From the NCBI GenBank assembly GCA_028818375.1, contig JAPPOB010000007.1, forward strand, positions 350,490 to 414,489: 64,000 bases of DNA, read 5' to 3'. The DNA is from Anaerolineaceae bacterium. Its GTDB lineage: Bacteria; Chloroflexota; Anaerolineae; Aggregatilineales; Phototrophicaceae. The translations under genes and the position numbers were made by a program. Under the pieces are notes generated by a model. It worked only from the letters and a program-made list of their open reading frames with translations. It did no database searches and was not told the origin of the DNA. Positions 13,028-21,642 of the stretch are shown in pieces; the first letter of the stretch is position 1; each line of letters opens with the position of its first letter.

Positions 13028-13930
13028 TTATCTGAATCCGGTCATGCCCAGGCCGGCGGTGATGTAGCGCTGGCCGAGCAGGAACACGATGAGCATCGGG
13101 AAAATGACGAGCAGCGCGCCTGCCGAAAGCACGCCCGGGTTGACGCCGTAGCCGAAGGAGCGCGAGGCTAGCCATACGCTGGCGACCTGCATCTCCCTGG
13201 AACTGGTGGCCACCAGCGGCCACAGGAACTCGCCGAAGAGGCCCATGAAGATCAGGATGGCGAGCGTGATCGTCTGCGGCCGCACGACCGGCAGGGCGAT
13301 CTGCCAGAAGGAGCGCAGGAAGCCGGCGCCATCGACCCTGGCCGCGTCAAGCAGTTCGTCCGGCACGGCCAGCATCGCCTGGCGCATCAGAAAGACGCCG
13401 AAGGCGTAGACGATCCTTGGCAGCAGCAGCCCCTGGAAGGTATCGAGCATGGGGATGCCGGTGATGTTGGTGATGCGCTGCAGCAGGGTCACCATGGTGA
13501 CGATGTAGGAAGCCAGCGGCATCAGCGAGGAGGCGACGATGGTCCAGAAGAGGATGTCGCCCACGATGGAACGATGCTTGACGACCACGTAGCCGATCAG
13601 CGCGCTGACGACGACGGCCAGCAGGGTGCCGAGACTGGCGTAAAACAGGCCGTTGGCCATGGCGCGCGGGGCGCCTTCATTGATCACGAACTCGAAATGT
13701 TCCAGCGAGAAACTCTGTGGAATGAAGGTCAGCGGCACGCGATTGGCCTCGCCGGCCTCCTTGATGCTGGTCGTCAGCAGGAAGTAAAAGGGCAGGAAGG
13801 AAAAGAGCCCCAGGATGCAGAGCGCGATGAAAAGCAGGACGCGCGTGCCGCCGCCCTGCCTCTCGCCGGCCCAGGTCGAGGCGACGATCTCATCCGGAGG
13901 TGTCAAAACATCCTGACTGGCCATAAGCAA
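13028..13930 (-). CDS. Sugar ABC transporter permease, MalG-like (CUT1)
   Basis: This is a 300-residue membrane protein, first gene of the minus-strand series. Its EAA motif reads ELLDAARVDGAGFLRSFWQI, and the C-terminus has the MalG-like run QRYITAGLGMTG. It pairs with the MalF-like permease at 10452. The start lies about 70 bases from the first of two LacI-type palindromes, so transcription of the whole series probably begins just upstream of this gene and is repressed from those sites. Confidence 0.9.
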   Translation of the reverse strand: MLMASQDVLTPPDEIVASTWAGERQGGGTRVLLFIALCILGLFSFLPFYFLLTTSIKEAGEANRVPLTFIPQSFSLEHFEFVINEGAPRAMANGLFYASLGTLLAVVVSALIGYVVVKHRSIVGDILFWTIVASSLMPLASYIVTMVTLLQRITNITGIPMLDTFQGLLLPRIVYAFGVFLMRQAMLAVPDELLDAARVDGAGFLRSFWQIALPVVRPQTITLAILIFMGLFGEFLWPLVATSSREMQVASVWLASRSFGYGVNPGVLSAGALLVIFPMLIVFLLGQRYITAGLGMTGFR

Positions 13931-13998
13931 ATCCGTTCTCTAACAATAATTCCGTACCTGCGGGGGATTGTACCCCGTATTGCCCGCATGCATCAAAA

Positions 13999-14012
13999 TC
14001 TACACGCGTAGA
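13999..14012. promoter_or_regulatory. Probable LacI-family operator, promoter side of the transport operon
   Basis: The 14-base imperfect palindrome TCTACACGCGTAGA has the inverted TCTAC/GTAGA arms of LacI-family operators with a central CpG. It lies 69 bases upstream of the MalG-like permease start on the minus strand. A second copy with the same arms is at 14154. The gene next to it encodes a LacI-family regulator. Assignment is by motif and position only. Confidence 0.65.
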
Positions 14013-14153
14013 ATGCCGCCATTGTAGCCGGCCCCCTGCGCCTGTCAACTATTGCCCCGGTTTCCCTGTGCCTGGCGGGGGTAAAAGAAGGCCGGGCGAT
14101 GGCGCGGGTCCGGTTGACAGGGCCCGGTCGGGCAAGTACACTCCCCGCCTGAA

Positions 14154-14167
14154 TCTACGGGCGTAGA
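14154..14167. promoter_or_regulatory. Probable LacI-family operator, regulator side
   Basis: The palindrome TCTACGGGCGTAGA has the same arms as the site at 13999 and lies 31 bases upstream of the lacI-type start. The two sites are 155 bases apart centre to centre. That spacing would allow looping and joint control of the divergent regulator and transporter genes. Confidence 0.65.
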
Positions 14168-14198
14168 CCGCTGCCGCCAGGGGCCGGAAAGGGCGAAT

Positions 14199-15116
14199 TT
14201 GGCCGGAAAAGTCACGCGGGACGACGTCGCCAGGCTGGCCGGCGTCTCCACCGCCACCGTGTCCTACGTCGTCAACAACGGGCCGCGCCCCGTCGCCAGA
14301 CGTACGCAGCAGAACGTGCTGGAGGCGATCGAGAAGCTGGGCTACGAGCCCGACGGCGTGGCTCGCAGCCTGGTCACGCGGCGCACGCGCAGCATCGGCT
14401 TCATCGTGCCGGACATTCTGAATCCGGCGCACACCGCCATCACCCGCGCGCTGGGCGATGCCCTCTGGGACGCGGACTACAGCCTGACCCTGGGCAACAG
14501 CGATGAGAACCCCGAACGGGAGCTGGCCTGTCTGCGCGCCTTCCGCGGCAGGGGCGTGGACGGCGTCGCGCTGACGCCCGGCGGCGGTAACCTGGGCGCG
14601 CTCTTTGCCCTGCACGAGAGCGGCCGCCCGCTGGTGCTGCTCGACCGCCAGATCGAGGGGCTGCCGGCGAGCTGCGTGCTCTTCGAGAATCGCGGCGGCA
14701 CGCGCGCGGCCGTGGAGCACCTCATCGAGCTGGGTCATCGCCGTATCGGCCTGATCAACCTGCCCGCCGCCCTGACGCCGGGCCGGGAGCGCCGCGACGG
14801 TTATCTGGACGCCCTGGCCGCCGCCGGCCTTCGCCGCGACCCCGCGCTCATCCGTGAGGGCGGCTTCAAGGGCGGGGGCGACAACCCCGGCCGGCGCCTG
14901 GAAGGGCGCCTGCTGGCCGCCGACCTGCTCGACCGGCGCGACCCGCCGACGGCGCTCTTCGTCAGCAACAATCGCCTGATGCGCGGTGTGCTGCACCTGG
15001 TGCGCGAACGCGGCCTGCAGGTCCCCGCCGACCTGGCGCTGGCGACTTTCGACGACATGGAATACTACGAGGACATCACGCCCTCCATCACGGCGGTAGG
15101 CACATCGCTGCGGTAA
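14199..15116 (+). CDS. LacI-family transcriptional regulator, ended early by an in-frame TAA
   Basis: The first part of a LacI/GalR-family regulator, 305 residues. The N-terminal helix-turn-helix and hinge helix are intact: VTRDDVARLAGVSTATVSYV, then LGYEPDGVARSL. The periplasmic-binding-like domain follows, through DLALATFDDMEYYEDITPS. The start is a TTG at 14199; the first residues fit the family start. Translation ends at TAA 15114-15116, but the same frame continues with unmistakable family sequence for 41 more codons. The last part of the effector-binding domain would be missing. Either the regulator is inactive or altered, or the TAA is a sequence error. It probably controls the divergent sugar operon through the two palindromes. 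Confidence 0.8.
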   Translation: MAGKVTRDDVARLAGVSTATVSYVVNNGPRPVARRTQQNVLEAIEKLGYEPDGVARSLVTRRTRSIGFIVPDILNPAHTAITRALGDALWDADYSLTLGNSDENPERELACLRAFRGRGVDGVALTPGGGNLGALFALHESGRPLVLLDRQIEGLPASCVLFENRGGTRAAVEHLIELGHRRIGLINLPAALTPGRERRDGYLDALAAAGLRRDPALIREGGFKGGGDNPGRRLEGRLLAADLLDRRDPPTALFVSNNRLMRGVLHLVRERGLQVPADLALATFDDMEYYEDITPSITAVGTSLR

Positions 15117-15239
15117 TTCGGCCGGCAGGTCGCCCGGCTCCTGCTCGACCAGATTGAACAGGGGCAGAACGGCCGCGAGCCACGCGTCATTCGCGTCCCG
15201 TTCCGGCTGAATATCCGCGAATCGACGCGCGGGACCTGA
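15117..15239 (+). pseudogene. Detached C-terminal part of the LacI-family regulator
   Basis: This is the same frame as the regulator upstream, beginning directly after the TAA at 15114. The translation starts FGRQVARLLLDQIEQG and continues to RVIRVPFRLNIREST before TGA at 15237. This matches the typical LacI C-terminus (GR..A..LL..I.......R....P..L..R.S). Without the TAA the protein would be 346 residues, a normal family length. The stop occupies a position where homologues usually have Glu, so a single G-to-T change (GAA to TAA) would explain it. Confidence 0.75.
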
Positions 15240-15298
15240 AGGCGAGCCCCGCCCTTGATGAAGGGCTGCTGTATCCGGCAGGCCAGGGAGGAGAGACC

Positions 15299-16360
15299 AT
15301 GTCCGGGAAGATCCGACTGGCGCTGGCAGGCGTGGGCAACTGCGCCAGCGCCCTGCTGCAGGGCCTCGCCTGGTACGCGCAGAACGATTCGGAAGTCGGC
15401 CTGACGCAGCGGGTGCTCGGCGGCTACGACGTCTGCGACATCACGCCCGTGTTGGCCTTTGACGTCAGCGCGCACAAGGTCGGGCGCGACCTGGCGGAGG
15501 CCATCATGGCGCCGCCCAACTGCGCCTGGCAGGTGCCGGAGGTCTGCGTCGGGATGACGGGCGTGGAAGTGCTCCCCGGCCCTGTCGCCGATGGCATGCC
15601 GCCGCACCTGGCGAAATATGCCCCGCTGTCGGACGCCGCGCCGGTGGACCTGGTCCAGGCGCTGCGCGATTCGGGCGCGGAAGTGCTGCTGAACATGCTG
15701 CCGACCGGCTCGGCGAAGGCGTCGCGCCTGTACGCGCAGGCGGCGCTGGAGGCGGGCGTGGCCTTCGTCAATGGCATGCCGGAGCTGATCGTCTGCGACG
15801 AGAGTTTCACAGACGAGGCGCTGGAACGCGGCGTGCCGGTGGTGGGCGACGACGTGAAGAGCCAGCTGGGCGGCACGATCCTGCACCGCGCGATGGTGGA
15901 GGCGATGCAGGCGCGCGGCATTCACATCCGCCGCACCTATCAGCTCAACTACGCCGGCAACACCGACTTCGACAACCTCGTCAATCGCGGCGAGAGCAAG
16001 GAACAGACCAAACGCGAGGCCGTCGAAACGCTCATCCCCTACGAGACCGGCGTCTCGGCCGGTTTCTCCCACGTGCCGGTGATGGGCGACCGCAAGACCA
16101 CGCGCTTCTACTTCGACGTGGTCAATTTCAGCGGCGCCCCGCTGCATATCGACGCCACGCTGGAAGTCGAGGACAGCGCCAACTTCGGCGGCACGGTGGT
16201 CGATGCCATCCGCTGCTGCCGCGTCGCGCTGGACCGCGGCGTGGGCGGCGTGTTGCAATCGGCCTCGGCGCTGTATTGCAAGCACCCGCCGCAGCCGCTG
16301 ACGGATGCGACGGCCCTGCAGCAGGTCGCCGAATTCCTTCAGGGCGAGCGCGAACGTTAG
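15299..16360 (+). CDS. Inositol-3-phosphate synthase
   Basis: This is an NAD-dependent synthase of 353 residues that converts glucose 6-phosphate to 1L-myo-inositol 1-phosphate. The NAD-binding motif GVGNCASALLQG is at residues 11-22. Other family blocks are GDDVKSQLGGTILHR, QLNYAGNTDFDNL and GDRKTTRFYFDVVNF. The length matches the short prokaryotic form found in actinobacteria and Chloroflexi. The ATG has a good ribosome site (GGGAGGAGAG, a few bases upstream). Downstream genes for a sugar kinase and an oxidoreductase are on the same strand with tight spacing, which suggests a polyol- or inositol-related operon. Confidence 0.88.
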   Translation: MSGKIRLALAGVGNCASALLQGLAWYAQNDSEVGLTQRVLGGYDVCDITPVLAFDVSAHKVGRDLAEAIMAPPNCAWQVPEVCVGMTGVEVLPGPVADGMPPHLAKYAPLSDAAPVDLVQALRDSGAEVLLNMLPTGSAKASRLYAQAALEAGVAFVNGMPELIVCDESFTDEALERGVPVVGDDVKSQLGGTILHRAMVEAMQARGIHIRRTYQLNYAGNTDFDNLVNRGESKEQTKREAVETLIPYETGVSAGFSHVPVMGDRKTTRFYFDVVNFSGAPLHIDATLEVEDSANFGGTVVDAIRCCRVALDRGVGGVLQSASALYCKHPPQPLTDATALQQVAEFLQGERER

Positions 16361-16367
16361 GCGGGCC

Positions 16368-17300
16368 ATGACGGGGCAAACGCCGGAAATCGTCTTTGCC
16401 GGTCACCTGGTGCAGGAGATGATCCACTTCCCGGACAGGGAACTGGGCCCGGTGCTGGGCAGCCCGGTGGCCTACGGCTCGCTGACCGCCAGCCGCCTCG
16501 GCGGACGCGCCGGCCTGGTGTCGATCGTGGGCACGGACATGCCGCCGGAACTGCTGCAGCCCCTGCGCGCGGCCGGCGTCGACCTGACGGGCCTGCAGGT
16601 GCTGGATGGCGAGCACAGCACCCGCTCGCAACTGGTTTACGACGAGAGCGGCCACAAGCAGATTCGCTACCCGCAGCAGGCGCCGCCCGTACTGCCGGAA
16701 CACTTTCCGCCGGGCTTCCGCGATGCGCCGGTCGTCGCCGTCGTCACCATGGACCATGACCTGCCGCTGACGACGATTCGGCGGCTGCGGCATCTGCCGG
16801 GCGCGCTGGCGGTCGATCTGGGCGGCTATGGCGGGGCGCATTCGCGCGCGCGCCCCGACGCAGTGGCGCAACAGGATCCGCGCGAACTGCTGGAACTGGT
16901 CGGCTGCTTTGACATCGTGCGCGCCAGCGTGGAAGATTGCGCGCTGCTATTGGGCGCGGCGGCCGTCGCCGATGACGCGGCGCTGCGCGCGACGCTGGCG
17001 GCCTGGCTGGCGCAGGGCCCGGCCGTCGCCATGATCACGCTGGGCGAGCGCGGCTGCCTGCTGGGGACGGCGGATGGCATCCGACAGATTCCCGCGCAGG
17101 CGGGTCCGGTGGTCGATACGACCGGCGCGGGGGACGCCTTTTTCAGCGCCTTTCTGCTGCACTGGCTGCGCCACGACGATGCGGGTGCGGCGGCGCGCTT
17201 CGCGGCGGCGGCCGTGATGCCCGTGATCGGGCGCAGCGGCGGCGCGCATCTGGAGCGCTTTCCGCAGTTGGCCGATGTTGTGCTGCAGCCCGACAGCTGA
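16368..17300 (+). CDS. PfkB family carbohydrate kinase
   Basis: This is a ribokinase/PfkB-type kinase of about 310 residues. The C-terminal signature DTTGAGDAFFSAFLL carries the catalytic Asp and the anion hole. The N-terminal half has the typical GG-containing substrate region (SRLGGRAGLVSIVGTD). I use the ATG at 16368, seven bases past the inositol-phosphate synthase stop, because upstream in-frame codons fall inside that gene. It phosphorylates a sugar, polyol or nucleoside; the context favours a sugar or inositol derivative. Confidence 0.85.
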   Translation: MTGQTPEIVFAGHLVQEMIHFPDRELGPVLGSPVAYGSLTASRLGGRAGLVSIVGTDMPPELLQPLRAAGVDLTGLQVLDGEHSTRSQLVYDESGHKQIRYPQQAPPVLPEHFPPGFRDAPVVAVVTMDHDLPLTTIRRLRHLPGALAVDLGGYGGAHSRARPDAVAQQDPRELLELVGCFDIVRASVEDCALLLGAAAVADDAALRATLAAWLAQGPAVAMITLGERGCLLGTADGIRQIPAQAGPVVDTTGAGDAFFSAFLLHWLRHDDAGAAARFAAAAVMPVIGRSGGAHLERFPQLADVVLQPDS

Positions 17301-17322
17301 GAGACGGACCGGGAGGACGCCA

Positions 17323-18507
17323 ATGGACAAGGTCAGATTCGCCGTCATCGGCTGTGGCAGCATCGCCGAAATCGCGCACTTCCCCTCGCTGGCGCAAGAG
17401 CCGGCGGCGCAACTGGTCGCCTGCTGCGACCTCAACGCCGCTACCGCGCAGAAAGCTGCGGACAAGTGGCATGCCGCGGCCTGGTACAGCGATTACCGTC
17501 AGATGCTGGACGAGCGCCGGGACCTGGACGCGGTGATCATCGCCACGCCCAACAACGTCCACCGCAACCAGGCGGTGGCGGCGGCGCGCGCCGGGTTGCA
17601 CGTCGTGGTGGAGAAGCCGCTGGCGGCCACCAACTACGAGGCCTGGGACATCGTGCGCGTCTGCCGCGAGGAGGGGGTCAAGCTGATGGTCGGCTGCGAC
17701 CGCCGCTTCTGGACGCACAACCAGTGGGCCAAGCAACTGATCGACGAGGGCGTGATCGGCGACGTGCTGATGGCGCGCGCCTCGCTGCACGAGCACTGGC
17801 ACCTCTACCAGAACAACGTGGCGCACACCGCCTTCCGCCTCGACGCGGCGGTCTCCGGCGGCGCGGCGCTGACCGACACCGGCGCCCACGCCATCGACCT
17901 GCTGACCTGGCTGACCGGCAGCCGCGTGCAGCGCACCGTCGGCATTGCCAAACGCCTGGCGATGCCGGCCGACTACACGTTGAACGACGATACAGTCTGG
18001 CTGCTGCTGGAATACGAGAATGGCAGCTACGGTTGCGTCAGTTGCAACCGCTTTTCGCCGGTGGTCTCGCAGGCCACCGAGCTTTACGGCACGGAAGGCA
18101 CCATCTTCACGGCGACGGACGCCACCAATCCCTTCCAGAGTTCGCCGATGGCCGTCTACAGCAACCGCGACTATGCCTTCGCGGACCTGCCGCAGATCCT
18201 GAAGGACTATCGCTGGCCGCAGCACTTCTGGGTCGAGGACCACATCGACGAGTACGTGCCCAAACGCTGGATGCCGATCATGCCGCCGCGGCGGCCCGGC
18301 AACTACGAGCGCATGACGACGCACTTCGTCAACTGCATCCTCAATGATACGGAGCCGCTGGTCTCCGGCGAGGACGGCGCGCGCGCGGTGGAGGTGATGT
18401 GCGCCGTCATCAAGTCGATGGAGACCGACGGCTGGGTCGGGTTGCCGCTGCCGGCGGGCGAGCGCATCGCCCCGCCGCACTATCAGCCCCTGCCCTATGA
18501 GGACTAA
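17323..18507 (+). CDS. Gfo/Idh/MocA family NAD(P)-dependent oxidoreductase
   Basis: This is a sugar or inositol dehydrogenase-like protein of 394 residues. The nucleotide motif GCGSIAEIAHFP is near the N-terminus, followed by the family signature VVEKPLAATNYEA with the conserved EKP lysine. TDTGAHAIDLLTWL is the usual second conserved block with its His. The start is the ATG at 17323, preceded by GGGAGGACG. It fits with the inositol-phosphate synthase and PfkB kinase upstream and the epimerase downstream in one transcription unit. The 3' end including the stop is duplicated just downstream. Confidence 0.9.
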   Translation: MDKVRFAVIGCGSIAEIAHFPSLAQEPAAQLVACCDLNAATAQKAADKWHAAAWYSDYRQMLDERRDLDAVIIATPNNVHRNQAVAAARAGLHVVVEKPLAATNYEAWDIVRVCREEGVKLMVGCDRRFWTHNQWAKQLIDEGVIGDVLMARASLHEHWHLYQNNVAHTAFRLDAAVSGGAALTDTGAHAIDLLTWLTGSRVQRTVGIAKRLAMPADYTLNDDTVWLLLEYENGSYGCVSCNRFSPVVSQATELYGTEGTIFTATDATNPFQSSPMAVYSNRDYAFADLPQILKDYRWPQHFWVEDHIDEYVPKRWMPIMPPRRPGNYERMTTHFVNCILNDTEPLVSGEDGARAVEVMCAVIKSMETDGWVGLPLPAGERIAPPHYQPLPYED

Positions 18508-18550
18508 CGAAGACTGGTGAGGACTGGCGAAGACTGGCGAGGACCAGGGA
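18499..18550 (+). repeat. 20-base tandem repeat, 2.6 copies, starting in the 3' end of the upstream gene
   Basis: Units begin at 18499, 18519 and 18539, each starting GAGGAC and containing GAAGACTGG in the full copies. The first copy contains the last two sense codons and the TAA of the Gfo/Idh/MocA gene. The repeat fills the gap before the epimerase ribosome site. Confidence 0.8.
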
Positions 18551-18563
18551 GAGGGAGGCCATC

Positions 18564-19586
18564 ATGACACGCAGCCTGGTGATTGGCGGCTCCGGCTACG
18601 TGGGCCGCGAACTGGTGCGGCAACTGGCCGCGCGCGAGGGCGACGAGGTGCATCTGTTGGGCCGCTCGCAACCGGCGGGCGACCTGCCGGCGGCCTGGAT
18701 CGGGGCCGACATCACGCAGCGCGAGTCGTTGCGCGCGGCCCTGGCGGGCCGGCAGTACGACGTCATCTACCATCTCGCCTCGCTGCCCGGCGACACAGGC
18801 GACCCGCTGCAGATGGTCACGGTCAACCTGCTGGGGCTGACGCACGCGCTGGAGATCGCGCGCGACATGCCCGGGCTGCAACGCTTCGTGCTCTCCGGCA
18901 GCATTTCGGCCTACGAATGGTATCCGGCGACGAAATTCCGCGCGCCGGCCTACCAGCCCGTCGACGAGGAGCACCCGACGCGGCCCGAGGACATGTACTC
19001 GGTGACCAAGCGGGCCCAGGAACTGATCGCCCTGACCTTCTGGCACCAGGACCGGTTGCCGGTGACGGTGCTGCGCCTGACGGCGGTGATCGGCCCCGAG
19101 GGCAGCGGCGGCGGCCGCAGCTGGCGCGCCTTCGCGCGCATGCTGGTGGAGGGTGTACGCGTGGAGATCCCCTTCTTCTCAATGGAGGAGATCTGCCACT
19201 TCATCGACCTGCGCGACGCGGCGCGCATGCACGTCGTGGCGGCGGAGCATCCCGGCGCGGTCGGGCAGACCTTCAACTGCTGCGGCGCGGAGTCGACCTC
19301 GGGCATGGAATTTGCGGCGGCGCTGGAGCGCCTGCGGCCGGGCATCGAGGTGGTCACCGGATTCCCCTGGAGCATGGCCCAGGGTGACGTGATCGAATTC
19401 GACATGCGCAAGGCGCGCGACCTGCTGGACTTCGTGCCGCAATACGGCATCGGGGACAGCCTGGCGCATATTCTGGCCTGGGTGGAGGGCGACGGCCTGG
19501 AGCGCACGCCGGACCCCGACGAAGAGGTCAGCGACACGGGCGTCGAGGCGGAGCAGGGTCGCGCCAGCCAGGATGCTTCGGGCTGA
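18564..19586 (+). CDS. NAD-dependent epimerase/dehydratase (extended SDR)
   Basis: This is an extended short-chain dehydrogenase of 340 residues. The N-terminal motif GGSGYVGREL is at residues 8-17. The catalytic Tyr-x-x-x-Lys is YSVTK, followed by LRLTAVIGPEG, where epimerases bind the nucleotide sugar. The last 25 or so residues, from DEEVSDTGVEAE to SQDASG, are encoded by two dispersed repeat families also found elsewhere in the window. The natural C-terminus therefore probably ended near VEGDGLERTP. It belongs to the sugar operon and likely acts on a sugar or nucleotide sugar. Confidence 0.85.
   Translation: MTRSLVIGGSGYVGRELVRQLAAREGDEVHLLGRSQPAGDLPAAWIGADITQRESLRAALAGRQYDVIYHLASLPGDTGDPLQMVTVNLLGLTHALEIARDMPGLQRFVLSGSISAYEWYPATKFRAPAYQPVDEEHPTRPEDMYSVTKRAQELIALTFWHQDRLPVTVLRLTAVIGPEGSGGGRSWRAFARMLVEGVRVEIPFFSMEEICHFIDLRDAARMHVVAAEHPGAVGQTFNCCGAESTSGMEFAAALERLRPGIEVVTGFPWSMAQGDVIEFDMRKARDLLDFVPQYGIGDSLAHILAWVEGDGLERTPDPDEEVSDTGVEAEQGRASQDASG
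19515..19551 (+). repeat. Dispersed repeat C, copy 1 (inside the 3' end of the epimerase gene)
   Basis: A 37-base sequence containing GCGACACGGGCGTCGAGGCG, found again at 24388-24424 with three mismatches. Here it is translated as part of the epimerase C-terminus (SDTGVEAE). Confidence 0.75.
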
Positions 19587-19606
19587 CGCCCTCGCTACCG
19601 CTGCGG
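19569..19606 (+). repeat. Dispersed repeat B, copy 1
   Basis: Begins CAGGATGCTTCGGGCTGACG and continues with CCCTCGCTACC. It supplies the final codons and stop of the epimerase gene. Related copies are at 19659 and three times at 47131-47240. Confidence 0.7.
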
Positions 19607-19618
19607 CGGATAATGTAC

Positions 19619-19639
19619 GGGCGACATATCATGTCGCCC
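19619..19639. repeat. Perfect hairpin in the gap before the ABC ATPase gene
   Basis: GGGCGACAT and ATGTCGCCC form a perfect nine-base stem around a three-base ATC loop. There is no T run, so it is not a standard terminator. It lies between two copies of repeat B in the 182-base gap 19587-19768, which has no gene. Confidence 0.6.
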
Positions 19640-19658
19640 GCGGGCACACGATATCGTC

Positions 19659-19700
19659 CCTGCGGGATGCTTCGGACTTGCGCTCTCGCTACCCCTGCAG
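19659..19700 (+). repeat. Dispersed repeat B, copy 2
   Basis: Contains CCTGCGGGATGCTTCGGAC followed by CTCTCGCTACCCCTGC. It closely matches the copy near 47165-47200 including the flanking CCCTGCGGG. Confidence 0.7.
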
Positions 19701-19768
19701 CCGATGCCTTTTGCGCCGGAATCGCATCGTGGTTATGCTCTTTCCGGTAGTTCTCCGGGAGGAAGCGC

Positions 19769-20527
19769 TTGTCTGAAAATGGCGGCGCGCTGCTGCAGGT
19801 TGAGGAAGTCTCGAAGTCCTTTGGTGGCGTGCAGGCCCTGCGCAGCGGCTCCTTCGAATTGTCGCGCGGCGAGATCATCGCCATCGTCGGCGCGAACGGC
19901 GCCGGCAAGTCCACCCTGATCAAGATCGTCGCCGGCGTCTTCCGACCGGACAGCGGGCGCATGCTCGTGCGCGGCGAGCCCGTCGCCCCGCGCGACCACA
20001 ACGTCGGTCACATGCGCCACCTGGGGATCGAGGTGGTCTACCAGGACCTGGCGATCGTGCCCAACATGAACGCGCCCTACAATCTCTTTCTCGGGCGCAT
20101 CCCGAAACGCTTCGGGATCTTCGTGGACGAGCACGCCATGCGCCGGAAGACGCGGGCAATCCTGGAAGACCTGAAAGTCACGACCGTGCAATCCCTGCGA
20201 GAGCCCATCTCGGCGATGTCCGGCGGGCAACAGCAGAGTGTCGCGATTGGCCGCGCCATCGCCTGGGGCCGAGAGATCGTCATCCTCGACGAGCCGACGG
20301 CCGCCCTCGGGCCGACCGAGACCGGCGAGGTCGAGCGGCTCATGCACGAGATTCGTGACCGGGGTACGGCCGTCATCCTCATCAGCCACAATCTGGAGCA
20401 GGTCTTTCGCCTGGCGGACCGCATCCTGGTCGTCCACCACGGCCTGACCACGCCCGCCTTCCCCAGGTCCGGCGTGACGAGCGAGCAACTGGTGCGGGCC
20501 ATCACCCTGGGAGAACAGGTCGCTTGA
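19769..20527 (+). CDS. Sugar ABC transporter ATP-binding protein (CUT2-type, single domain)
   Basis: This is an ABC ATPase of 252 residues. Walker A is GANGAGKST (near residue 41), the signature is MSGGQQQSVAIGRA and Walker B is IVILDEPTAALG. Classical ribose-type importers use a double-length ATPase of about 500 residues. This one is single-domain, as in the FrcA-like branch, so two copies would dimerise. The TTG start at 19769 is set by GGGAGGA six bases upstream. It overlaps the permease gene by four bases. Confidence 0.9.
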   Translation: MSENGGALLQVEEVSKSFGGVQALRSGSFELSRGEIIAIVGANGAGKSTLIKIVAGVFRPDSGRMLVRGEPVAPRDHNVGHMRHLGIEVVYQDLAIVPNMNAPYNLFLGRIPKRFGIFVDEHAMRRKTRAILEDLKVTTVQSLREPISAMSGGQQQSVAIGRAIAWGREIVILDEPTAALGPTETGEVERLMHEIRDRGTAVILISHNLEQVFRLADRILVVHHGLTTPAFPRSGVTSEQLVRAITLGEQVA

Positions 20528-21537
20528 GCGGGCCGGAGCCGGGGCTCGGGGTGGACGCGTCGGAGGAGGCGCGCGCCGGTCGCAGCGAGATGTTGCGCAA
20601 CAACGTGCCCTACATCGCCATCGTGCTGGTGGTCCTCCTCTTCACCATCGTCAGCGGCGACCGTTTCCTCTCCGTGCGCAACTGGACCTTCATCGCGCAG
20701 CAGACGCCGGTGCTGTTGTTGCTGGCCTACGCCCAGTTGATTGTGGTCACGACCGGCTCGATTGACATTTCCGTCGGCTCGAGCCTGGGCTTCAGCATGT
20801 ACATGGCCGTGCTGGGCATGGTCTGGCTTGGGCCGGCGGGCATCGTCTGCGGCATCCTCGCCGCCACGCTGATCGGTTTTGTCAACGGGAGCATCTTCTC
20901 GCTGCTGAAGATCTCCTCCTTCGTCACCACCCTGGCCATGTTGATCATCGTGCGCGCCCTGCTGAACATCATCTCCGACGGGGGCTCGATTTACGTCACC
21001 GAGCAGGCGGCCACCGGCACCTACGTCGATTCAGTGGCGGCGCCCTGGCTGCTGGCGCTGGGGCGTTTCCCGAACATCCTCATCTTCGCCCTGGTCGTCA
21101 CCGCCCTGATGTGGGTCTTTTACGAAAAGACGCTTTTTGGCCAGCAATTGAAGGCCCTCGGCGGCAGCGAGCGGGTCCTGTCCCTCTTCGGTGTTTCCGT
21201 CACCTGGTTCAAGATCCAGGTCTTCGTGGCCGCGGGCTTCATGGTGGGTCTGGCCTCGCTGATCAGTCTCGGCCGTTCCGGCGCCGGCACCCCGCGCGCC
21301 GGTGAGCAATTTGAACTGGACGCGATCGCCGCGGTGGCCCTGGGCGGCACGCCGCTCACCGGCGGTCATGGCAGTGTGCTGCGCACCGTGGTCGGCGCGC
21401 TGACCCTGACGGTGGTCGCCAACGGCCTGACCATCGCCGGCGTCGATCCCTCCTGGAGCCGGGTGGCGCGCGGCGTCCTGTTGATCATCGCCATCGCCAT
21501 CTCGCTCAACCGGCGCCGCATCGGCGTGGTGAAGTGA
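20524..21537 (+). CDS. Sugar ABC transporter permease (CUT2, RbsC/FrcB-like)
   Basis: This is a 337-residue polytopic membrane protein with the CUT2 permease pattern, including ITTGSIDISVGS-like VVTTGSIDISVGSSLG in an early loop and GRSGAGTPRAGEQFELDAIA near the C-terminal half. It starts with TTG at 20524, whose TTGA overlaps the ATPase stop. It forms the membrane channel for the importer with the ATPase before it and the binding protein after it. Confidence 0.9.
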   Translation: MSGPEPGLGVDASEEARAGRSEMLRNNVPYIAIVLVVLLFTIVSGDRFLSVRNWTFIAQQTPVLLLLAYAQLIVVTTGSIDISVGSSLGFSMYMAVLGMVWLGPAGIVCGILAATLIGFVNGSIFSLLKISSFVTTLAMLIIVRALLNIISDGGSIYVTEQAATGTYVDSVAAPWLLALGRFPNILIFALVVTALMWVFYEKTLFGQQLKALGGSERVLSLFGVSVTWFKIQVFVAAGFMVGLASLISLGRSGAGTPRAGEQFELDAIAAVALGGTPLTGGHGSVLRTVVGALTLTVVANGLTIAGVDPSWSRVARGVLLIIAIAISLNRRRIGVVK

Positions 21538-21642
21538 ACAGCTGTCACCGCCGGGTAGACGAGGAGGCGCCTGTGTCCTGAAGCCCTTGCACGGCCCTGG
21601 CCGGTCTGCGGCCGGGGAAAGACAGAGATAAAGGAGTTGGGA

